64,000 bases of DNA, from the NCBI RefSeq assembly GCF_003633755.1, contig NZ_RBIL01000001.1, forward strand, positions 62,001 to 126,000, written 5' to 3'. Positions within the stretch are counted from its first letter, which is position 1, and every line of letters starts with the position of its first letter. A program made the position numbers and the translations under genes. This document shows, one piece after another, positions 56,631 to 62,637 of the stretch. The notes beneath the pieces were generated by a model. That model was not told where the DNA came from and made no database searches. It saw nothing but the letters and a program-made list of their open reading frames with translations. This DNA comes from Solirubrobacter pauli. GTDB taxonomy: Bacteria; Actinomycetota; Thermoleophilia; Solirubrobacterales; Solirubrobacteraceae.

Positions 56631-56801
56631 TCAGTCGAAGTCGAAGATGCTGTTCTTGTCGTAGAAGGTCAGGACATAGCGGCACTGGGTGCAGATCAGC
56701 AGCACCTTGATGTGGGTCGAGAAGCCCCAGCGGGTGTCGGTGCGCTCTTCTTCGCGGTCGTATTCCGGGTTGCCGCACAGCGGGCAAGGCGGGAGGTGCA
56801 T
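56631..56801 (-). CDS. Small zinc-ribbon protein (56 aa)
   Basis: MHLPPCPLCGNPEYDREEER then THIKVLLICTQCRYVLTFYD, ending NSIFDFD. Two CxxC pairs about 26 residues apart form a zinc ribbon. The middle is charged; the end is aromatic and acidic. No family recognised. It lies 41 nt downstream of the large secreted protein gene on the same strand. It could be a small transcription- or translation-associated factor, but nothing proves this. Confidence 0.6.
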   Translation of the reverse strand: MHLPPCPLCGNPEYDREEERTDTRWGFSTHIKVLLICTQCRYVLTFYDKNSIFDFD

Positions 56802-56842
56802 GCACGCGAAAGCTAGCGATGCGGCGTCGGCTGACGCGGCGC

Positions 56843-59203
56843 TCACCCTGTCACGCGCGGACGCTGCGATGCGCGGCCGCAGACGACGATCGTCCGACGC
56901 AGGGTGACCGGAGCCGTCGCCGAGCCTTCCTCGAAGGTGACGCGCACGGTGAGCACGTGACGTCCCGGCGCGAAGATCCGGTTCAGCGGGCGCACGCTGC
57001 GCTGCAGGAGGCGGACGGTCCGGAGCGCGATGCGGCGCCCGTCGACCCGCACGGCGAGCACGCGCATGCGCTGGCCCGTGAGCCGGATCTCGGACGCGCG
57101 CCGGATGCATCGCGCGCTGCTGGCGGCGATGCCGGCGATCCCGCCCGCTCCGGCGTCCGGCACGTCCGGCCCCGGCGGCACGAACGGAGGCAGCGGCGCG
57201 AGCGGCGGGCCGGGGAGCGGCGGAACCGGGGCGGGCGCCGGCTGCGGCGCCGGAGGCGACGGCGGGTCGGGCGGCAGCGGCGGCTCCGGCGGCACGTCCG
57301 GGCACTCGACGGTGGTCGTCACGGACGCGTCGTCGGTGACCGTGATCTCACCCGTGGAGCCGGACGCGGTCGCGTCGTTGGTGACGCTGCGCACCTCGCA
57401 CTCGTCACCGGCCGGCGCCGTCGCGTGCGTGCACGCGTACGTCCACGTGTCCTCCGGGTCGAGCGTGCCGGGTGACCGGTCGCCGTTCTTGCTCGTCAGG
57501 CGCGGCGGGTCGTCGCACCGCGGGTCGGTGACGCCGACGCTGCTCGCGCCGAGCGGCAGGTCGCCCGGGTTGGTGACGTAGAAGCGATAGTCGAGCGTGT
57601 CCCCGGCCTGGGCGAGCGCCGGCCCGGTCTTCTCGATCGCGATCCCGGGCGCGCCGGCGCGTGCGTTCACGAACGTGCACAGCCCGTGGTCGCCGGCCCG
57701 CAGGCGGAGCCCGGTCCATGAGGCGCCCGAGCGCAGGACGCCGCGCCGGGTGGTCACGGCTCGGCAGGTCACGGTCGACGTGTACAGCGCGGCGTCGGTG
57801 CCGGCCACGGCGGACTCCTGGACGGCGTACGTCCCCGGTCGGAGCGCCAGCGTGATCGTGTCACCGTCGCCGGCGGCCGCCACCGCCGTCACGCCGTTGA
57901 CGATCAGGTCGAAGCGCCCCGGGTCGTCCGACGGCCACAGCTGCTTCTCGAGGGTCAGGGTCGCGGGCACCCAGTTGCCGAAGTCGCGGCCCCCGGCGTT
58001 CGGCGTCGCCTCGGGATCGATCGGTCCCCACCCGCAGGCGAAGATCCCGCCCGGCCCGTCGGCGAAGCCGCCGACCGTGCTCGCGTTGGGGAACGAGCAC
58101 GTCCAGCCGATGGGCGTCGAACGACGACGGTCGCTGGTCGCGAGCGTCTCGCGCAGGCGGTACGGCCGCGTGATGTCGTCGATCACGTACTCGCCGTCCT
58201 CGTCGGTGACCGAGAAGGGCTCGTCCGGGTCGCGCACGCCGTCGTCGTCGTAATCGGCCCAGACCAGGAACCGCGGCAGCCCGGGCTCACCCGCGTCGCG
58301 CACGCCGTCGGCGTCGAGGTCGAAGAACTTCGTGCCGGAGGCTGAGCACGTGCGGACGCTGACCCGTCGCGGCGCGACGTAGTCGTTGAGGTTCGACGTC
58401 TCCGACACCGACGATCGCGAGTGCATCCAGATCGAGCCGAACGCGAGGCAAGAGTCACCGAACGCCGCGTCGATCAGCCGCCCGAGGTCGAGCGCGGACT
58501 CGCTGAACGCGAACGGGGTGATCGGCGAGCCCGGGGCGTACGCGCCCGGCAAGCGGCTGGTGATCTGTGCCGGGTTGACCGCGCCCTGCGCGGTGCCGGC
58601 GGGGATGTCGGTCATCCGCTCGACCGTGCCGCGCCGCGCGCAGCCCGTGGCGGCGTCGGCCTGGGTGGTCTTCCAGCGGAAGAGCGCGAGCTCGATCGCG
58701 TTGCCGTGCGGCAGCGTCGACAGCAGCAGGTCGCCGGTCGTCCGGCACGGGATCCGCGCGCGCCCGTTGTCCCACAGCCGCGTGTCGCGGTTGAGCTCGA
58801 AGGTGATCGCCGCGGTCCCGGTCGCGTCCGAGCGTGCGAACCCGAGGTACAGGAACGTCTTGGCCGCCGGCTGGTCCACGGCCGACCACGCGTCGAGGAT
58901 GTTGTCCTTGCCGGGCGACGCGCCGCCCGACGTCGTGGTGAGGCCCCACTCCCCCGGCTCGAGGACCTTCGATCCGCCGGTGAAGATGGTGTCCTGCGCG
59001 TTGGGATCCGCGTTGTGCACGACGCGCCCCGCCGCATGGAGGCCCTGCCAGTCGACGTACCGGTCGGTGTCGTCCTGATCGCCGTCCCCGCCCTGGAACG
59101 TGCTCCCCGCCAGTGGCGTGGGCCCAGAGGGCACGATCGACGCGTTCGCGGCGGGTGCCGCTGCGAGCGCGAGGATCGCTGCCACCACTGCCCGTGCCGC
59201 CAT
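56843..59203 (-). CDS. Large secreted protein with SdrD B-like and DUF11 domains
   Basis: 786 residues from the ATG at 59203 (signal peptide MAARAVVAAILALAAAPAAN). A ~280-residue N-terminal domain carries DDTDRYVDWQGLHAAGRVVH and ITFELNRDTRLW. Then come an SdrD B-like segment (KFFDLDADGVRDAGEPGLPR, DYDDDGVRDPDEPFSVTDED), a DUF11-type domain (IAIEKTGPALAQAGDTLDYR), a very Pro-rich linker (PPEPPLPPDPPSPPAPQPAP) and a basic C-terminal module with Cys. It looks like a surface adhesin or stalk protein. An alternative ATG at 59242 would overlap the L,D-transpeptidase stop (ATGA), so the two genes are one transcript. Confidence 0.8.
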   Translation of the reverse strand: MAARAVVAAILALAAAPAANASIVPSGPTPLAGSTFQGGDGDQDDTDRYVDWQGLHAAGRVVHNADPNAQDTIFTGGSKVLEPGEWGLTTTSGGASPGKDNILDAWSAVDQPAAKTFLYLGFARSDATGTAAITFELNRDTRLWDNGRARIPCRTTGDLLLSTLPHGNAIELALFRWKTTQADAATGCARRGTVERMTDIPAGTAQGAVNPAQITSRLPGAYAPGSPITPFAFSESALDLGRLIDAAFGDSCLAFGSIWMHSRSSVSETSNLNDYVAPRRVSVRTCSASGTKFFDLDADGVRDAGEPGLPRFLVWADYDDDGVRDPDEPFSVTDEDGEYVIDDITRPYRLRETLATSDRRRSTPIGWTCSFPNASTVGGFADGPGGIFACGWGPIDPEATPNAGGRDFGNWVPATLTLEKQLWPSDDPGRFDLIVNGVTAVAAAGDGDTITLALRPGTYAVQESAVAGTDAALYTSTVTCRAVTTRRGVLRSGASWTGLRLRAGDHGLCTFVNARAGAPGIAIEKTGPALAQAGDTLDYRFYVTNPGDLPLGASSVGVTDPRCDDPPRLTSKNGDRSPGTLDPEDTWTYACTHATAPAGDECEVRSVTNDATASGSTGEITVTDDASVTTTVECPDVPPEPPLPPDPPSPPAPQPAPAPVPPLPGPPLAPLPPFVPPGPDVPDAGAGGIAGIAASSARCIRRASEIRLTGQRMRVLAVRVDGRRIALRTVRLLQRSVRPLNRIFAPGRHVLTVRVTFEEGSATAPVTLRRTIVVCGRASQRPRVTG

Positions 59204-59238
59204 CGCGCGAGCCTCGCAAGTCTGGGCGACGTTCCGCC

Positions 59239-59952
59239 TCATCCGGAGTGGGTGAGTCGGACGGGCGTCCCCGGAACCGCGGCGGCGCCGATACGCCGGA
59301 CGATCCCGCTGATCGCCGGGTTCGAGAGGCGCACGCAGCCGTGGCTGGCCGCGCCACCGAGCGGGTCGCGCAGGCTCGCGCCGCCGCGGCCGTGCACCGC
59401 CACCCGTCCGTCACCGCCGTCGAAGCGCTCGAGCACGTCGCTGTGCGCCGTGAGCGAGAGCACCCAGCGGCCGAGGAAGTCCGAGTCGCGCCCGCGGTAG
59501 GCGTCGGTGAACGCGAACAGCCCGCGCGGCGTCGGCGTGCCGGATGCCCCCACCACCGCCCGGTAGCGCCGGACGGGCTTGCCCGCGCGCAGGAGCGTGA
59601 CCGTCCGCTGCCGCAAACCGATCTCGATCCGCCACGGCGTCGGGGACACCGTCACGCGGTCCGCCGCGATCCAGCCGGCGGCGTCGTTCGGGCGGGCCGG
59701 CAGCCGGACCCGCAGCCAGCAGCGGCCGCCCGCGTCGCGCGCGACGGCGAGCACCAGGAGCGCGCCGACACGATCCGGCGCGAGCGAGCCGCGAACCGGG
59801 CCGCCGGGGTGCGCGCTGACGGGTGTGCGCGCGAGCAGCTCGGCGCGCCATGCCTGGGCGCGGGAAGGCCCGCTCACACCACAGTCCGCGCGTGCGGCGG
59901 CGGGAGCGGCGAGCAGCGCGCATCCGAGAAGCCCGGCGACCAGGAGCCGCAT
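59239..59952 (-). CDS. L,D-transpeptidase (YkuD) with signal peptide
   Basis: 237 residues. Signal peptide MRLLVAGLLGCALLAAPAAA, then an SH3-like region (~25-105) and the YkuD domain: VTLLRAGKPVRRYRAVVGAS, TPTPRGLFAFTDAY, and the catalytic block ASHGCVRLSNPAI with Cys nucleophile and His. It forms 3-3 peptide cross-links or anchors proteins to peptidoglycan. It is coupled to a large secreted protein downstream, which could be attached to the wall by it; this is inference. Dispersed-repeat copy B lies just upstream. Confidence 0.88.
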   Translation of the reverse strand: MRLLVAGLLGCALLAAPAAARADCGVSGPSRAQAWRAELLARTPVSAHPGGPVRGSLAPDRVGALLVLAVARDAGGRCWLRVRLPARPNDAAGWIAADRVTVSPTPWRIEIGLRQRTVTLLRAGKPVRRYRAVVGASGTPTPRGLFAFTDAYRGRDSDFLGRWVLSLTAHSDVLERFDGGDGRVAVHGRGGASLRDPLGGAASHGCVRLSNPAISGIVRRIGAAAVPGTPVRLTHSG

Positions 59953-59971
59953 CGGTCAAGCGTGCGCGCTC

Positions 59972-59996
59972 CGCGGGTGAGGTCGCCTCACCCGCG
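59972..59996. terminator. Hairpin upstream of the L,D-transpeptidase
   Basis: CGCGGGTGAGG (59972-59982) and CCTCACCCGCG (59986-59996) form a perfect 11-bp stem with a TCG loop, 20 nt before the gene's start. It may be a terminator for the upstream gene, an operator, or an edge of repeat copy B. Confidence 0.45.
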
Positions 59997-60038
59997 CGAG
60001 GCGAGCGCGGGCGGGGGTGTGGCTGGCACCACCTGGCG

Positions 60039-60286
60039 GGCACGACCAGCCACACCTGCAGACGCCAGCCTGCTCCCCGGAACCGACCCGTCCCCGCTGG
60101 CAGAGTTCTCAGTGTCAACAGACACTCTCCAGACCGAAGACCCAGGACCCTCCTCTCTCTCCTCCTCCAGTCGTCCAGCGCGCGCCCCTCTCCTCCCCAG
60201 GAACGCACTCGCTCTCAAGACGACGCCGGCCTGAAGACGCGAAACGAAATCATCGGCCCCGCCTGACCAGCGGGGCCGAGTTCGTT
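60039..60286. repeat. Dispersed 248-bp repeat, copy B
   Basis: Identical to 61682-61929 except T/C at 60109/61752, with no gaps. Inside are a hairpin AGTGTC-AACA-GACACT (60111-60126) extended by CTGG (60097-60100)/CCAG (60129-60132), a pyrimidine-rich run (CCCTCCTCTCTCTCCTCCTC, 60148-60167), and the terminal GC hairpin. No convincing gene is inside. It fills most of the 337-bp gap between the L,D-transpeptidase and the frameshifted gene. Confidence 0.95.
60253..60279. terminator. Conserved repeat hairpin, copy B
   Basis: TCGGCCCCGC/GCGGGGCCGA, 10-bp perfect stem, CTGACCA loop. On the minus strand it starts 10 nt past the stop of the broken gene at 60290 and is followed by a T-rich TGATTTCGTTT, so it would work as that gene's terminator. 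Confidence 0.6.
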
Positions 60287-60289
60287 CCG

Positions 60290-60615
60290 CTAGCAGAACC
60301 CGGCCTGCCGCAGCCCGTCGAGGACCAGCCCGGCGAACCAGTCGTGCAGCTCGGCTCGGGGAACGACCTCGCGCGACCAGTTGACGATCGCTGCGCCGTG
60401 GTTGGCCCCACGCGCACCCGCGCCGAGCCCGTGCTCGCCCGGGACCACGTACAGCCAGACGGCGAAGTGCCCGCGCCGGTGGTCGAAGCTGACGAACCGC
60501 TCGAGGCGCATCCGAGCAGCGCCGTCGACGCGTGGTCGCAGCCCCGCCGGCATCCCCCGCACACCCGCAGCGCGGTGCGGTCGGCGCACGCCTCCGCCCA
60601 CGCGTCGAAGGTCAC
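60290..60615 (-). pseudogene. Frameshifted gene after the SpoIIAA-like gene
   Basis: The GTG at 60615 overlaps the previous stop (GTGA), giving VTFDAWAEACADRTALRVCG, CRRGCDHASTALLG. Around 60500-60515 G/C third-position bias switches to another frame, which continues LERFVSFDHRRGHFAVWLYV to GLVLDGLRQAGFC. The two halves together make ~108 residues and do not join in one frame (326 nt). The family is not recognised. Either a one-base indel has broken the gene, or two short frames overlap; the smooth change in codon bias favours the former. The second half alone could start at an ATG at 60511 (73 residues). Confidence 0.5.
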
Positions 60616-61007
60616 AGGGCGTCGCGCTGCCCGGTCTGACGCGCCAGCCACGCCTCGGCCTCAGCGCGGTCCGTGGTCGAGAAGACGCGGATCGTGCCGG
60701 GGACGAGCCAGCCGAACAGCGGGATCGAGCGGCGCAGCCAGTCGATGTCGGTGACGACCGCGAAGAAGGACTCGACCGACCGCTGCTTGGAGCCGAGCCG
60801 CGCGGCCGACTTGAGCTCGTTCAGCAGCGGCCCGGGCTCGACGCCCTCGAAGTCCTGGATGATGGCGAGGGCGCGGATCGGCCCGCCCCGCGCGATCGTC
60901 TCCGCGATCGGCGGCAGCAGCGTCTCGCGGAAGTCCGCGTGGGTCAGCCGGCCCGAGATGGCGAACGCCAGCGTGCCGGGGGCCTGCGCCTCGATCACCG
61001 TGACCAT
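60612..61007 (-). CDS. SpoIIAA-like (STAS-type) protein
   Basis: 131 residues. The pattern VTVIEAQAPGTLAFAISGRL, HADFRETLLPPIAETIARGG, IRALAIIQDFEGVEPGPLLN and a late FGWLVPGTIRVFSTTDRAEA, then EAWL, matches the SpoIIAA-like/DUF3478 family. This has a STAS-like fold and is thought to bind lipids at membranes. Cytoplasmic. The ATG at 61007 is preferred to one 11 codons earlier. Its stop overlaps the GTG of the following broken gene, showing an operon. Confidence 0.8.
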   Translation of the reverse strand: MVTVIEAQAPGTLAFAISGRLTHADFRETLLPPIAETIARGGPIRALAIIQDFEGVEPGPLLNELKSAARLGSKQRSVESFFAVVTDIDWLRRSIPLFGWLVPGTIRVFSTTDRAEAEAWLARQTGQRDAL

Positions 61008-61063
61008 GCGAAGACGGTAGCCACGGTCTCGGCGATCCACGATCCGGGTACCAACAGCGATCG

Positions 61064-61615
61064 ATGCTGCTTGCGCTCTCGCTCGCCGCCGCCACGGCGC
61101 TCACCCCCGCCTCGTCGACGGAGCGCTTCGTCATCAAGAGCACGAACATGTCCCCACGGCTGGAGGTCAACCAGCGGGTGGAGTTCGACCTGGCCGCATA
61201 CGCGAACCAGGAGCCGAAGGTCGGGGACATCGTCCTGCTCCATCCCCCGGTCGGTGCCGCCGAGGAGCGGTGCGGGAACCGGCCCAAGCCGCGTGCCGCG
61301 TGCACGAAGCCGTACGGCGGCCCGGACACGTCGGTGCGGTTCGTGGATCGCGTCGTCGCCGTCGGCGGGGATCGGATCAGCTTCCGGCGCGGGCGCGTCG
61401 TGCGCAACGGCACGCTCGAGACCCGCAAGCTCGTCCGTAGCTGCAGCGACGTCGACGCGTGCTCGTTCCCGCGCACGATCACGGTGCCCGAGGGCCACGT
61501 CTACGTCGCCGGTGACAACCGCGGCGGCTCCGACGACAGCCGCTTCTGGGGCGCGCTCCCGATCGATCAGGTGCTCGGCCGCTACGTGCGGACCGCAGGC
61601 ACGTGCGGCTGCTGA
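61064..61615 (+). CDS. Signal peptidase I-like protein lacking catalytic residues
   Basis: 183 residues. A short hydrophobic start (MLLALSLAAATALT) is followed by the S26 fold. Box B reads VIKSTNMSPRLEVNQRVEFD, where the Ser of SxSMxP is Asn. Box D reads VRFVDRVVAVGGDRI, where the general-base Lys of the KR pair is Asp. Box E, GDNRGGSDDSRFWG, is perfect. Fold and substrate-binding parts are kept while the Ser-Lys dyad is lost, so it is probably not a protease; it could bind pre-proteins or act as a decoy. It is divergent from the SpoIIAA-like gene, and repeat copy C follows. Confidence 0.8.
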   Translation: MLLALSLAAATALTPASSTERFVIKSTNMSPRLEVNQRVEFDLAAYANQEPKVGDIVLLHPPVGAAEERCGNRPKPRAACTKPYGGPDTSVRFVDRVVAVGGDRISFRRGRVVRNGTLETRKLVRSCSDVDACSFPRTITVPEGHVYVAGDNRGGSDDSRFWGALPIDQVLGRYVRTAGTCGC

Positions 61616-61681
61616 GCGGCGCACCCGCTTTACCTCAGCGCGTCGGCCGGACTCGCAGGGTGCGGTTTGCCTCACCCGGTA
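61616..61681. other. Spacer between the signal-peptidase-like gene and repeat copy C
   Basis: No gene. GCCTCACCCG at 61669-61678 also occurs beside copy B (59985-59994) but 41 bp further from the repeat. The ancestral repeat may therefore have been longer, with an indel at its left end. Confidence 0.4.
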
Positions 61682-61929
61682 GGCACGACCAGCCACACCT
61701 GCAGACGCCAGCCTGCTCCCCGGAACCGACCCGTCCCCGCTGGCAGAGTTCCCAGTGTCAACAGACACTCTCCAGACCGAAGACCCAGGACCCTCCTCTC
61801 TCTCCTCCTCCAGTCGTCCAGCGCGCGCCCCTCTCCTCCCCAGGAACGCACTCGCTCTCAAGACGACGCCGGCCTGAAGACGCGAAACGAAATCATCGGC
61901 CCCGCCTGACCAGCGGGGCCGAGTTCGTT
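61682..61929. repeat. Dispersed 248-bp repeat, copy C
   Basis: 247 of 248 bases match copy B at a constant offset of 1643 bp, with no indel. It fills the gap between two convergent genes. It has the same internal hairpin (AGTGTC-AACA-GACACT, 61754-61769), pyrimidine run and terminal hairpin as copy B. The 1.4 kb between copies B and C (broken gene, SpoIIAA-like gene, signal-peptidase-like gene) is thus bracketed by direct repeats. Confidence 0.95.
61896..61922. terminator. Conserved repeat hairpin, copy C
   Basis: The same 10-bp stem and 7-nt loop as copies A and B. On the minus strand it starts 15 nt past the stop of the membrane protein gene, with the same T-rich tail as copy B. Confidence 0.6.
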
Positions 61930-61937
61930 AAAGGCGT

Positions 61938-62549
61938 TCAGAACGCCTGGCTGTAGACCAGCGTCACCAGCATCGCGCCGGCCAGCCCGAGCGGGACGGT
62001 GAGCGCGAACCACCGGTAGGCCCGGCGGCTGAGCCCGACGGCGAGCAGCGCGCCGATCGCGAGCCATAGCGCCGCCGTGTCGTAGTAGCCGAGCTCGTGC
62101 GCGTAGGTCCAGAGGCCTTCGGCGAAGAAGACGGCGGGCAGCAGGGTCGCTCCCAGCCCGTCCGGTCGAGCCCGCCAGTGGTGACCGGCGAGCCCGAGAA
62201 GCGGTCCGCCGACGGCGGCGCACGCTGTCCAGAAGACGACGAACGACGCGCCGGCGGAGAAGCCGCGCAGCTCCGCGGTCACGTAGTAGCCGACGACCTG
62301 CAGCGCACACGCGGCCAGCCCTGCCGCGCCCGCCCCGCGGGCGGTGCGCATCAACGCCCCGAGGAAGAACGGCGCCACCAGCCACGCCCCGACGGAGTTG
62401 ACCAAGGCGTTCCACGCCCCGTCGAGGTGCGCCTGCCCGAAGGACGTCAGGCAGCCGATCGCGAGCCCGACTCCCACGACCAGCGCCACCCGCGCGCGCA
62501 CGTCCCGCACCGGGGTCGCCGGCGCCGTCCAGATCAACTTCGTCGTCAC
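61938..62549 (-). CDS. DUF6518-like integral membrane protein
   Basis: 203 residues with about seven hydrophobic helices (VALVVGVGLAIGCLTSFGQA, WLVAPFFLGALMRTA, LAACALQVVGYYVTAELRGF, ALWLAIGALLAVGL and others). The pattern matches small actinobacterial membrane proteins of the DUF6518 type; that name is given from memory and is less certain than the membrane call. Function unknown. It ends just before repeat copy C, whose hairpin probably terminates it. Confidence 0.65.
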   Translation of the reverse strand: MTTKLIWTAPATPVRDVRARVALVVGVGLAIGCLTSFGQAHLDGAWNALVNSVGAWLVAPFFLGALMRTARGAGAAGLAACALQVVGYYVTAELRGFSAGASFVVFWTACAAVGGPLLGLAGHHWRARPDGLGATLLPAVFFAEGLWTYAHELGYYDTAALWLAIGALLAVGLSRRAYRWFALTVPLGLAGAMLVTLVYSQAF

Positions 62550-62601
62550 GCCTCCAGCCTGGCGAGGCGACCGCGACGATGTAAGGGGGAATCGCCCGGA
62601 G

Positions 62602-62629
62602 GCGGCTCCGGGATGTCCCGGAGCCGCCC
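62602..62629 (-). terminator. Hairpin terminator of the lamin-tail-domain protein gene
   Basis: GGCGGCTCCGGGA (62602-62614) and TCCCGGAGCCGCC (62617-62629) form a 13-bp perfect dyad with a 2-nt centre, 8 nt past the stop codon at 62638 on the minus strand. Confidence 0.7.
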
Positions 62630-62637
62630 CCTCGCGC

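Noticed and set aside
60039-60266. Short plus-strand frames in the repeats ending NEIIGPA, resembling a tmRNA-style tag
   Set aside because: The peptide is not an ssrA tag (no hydrophobic Ala-Ala end of the known kind), no tRNA-like acceptor domain is present, and copy A breaks the frame. The repeat is better treated as non-coding.
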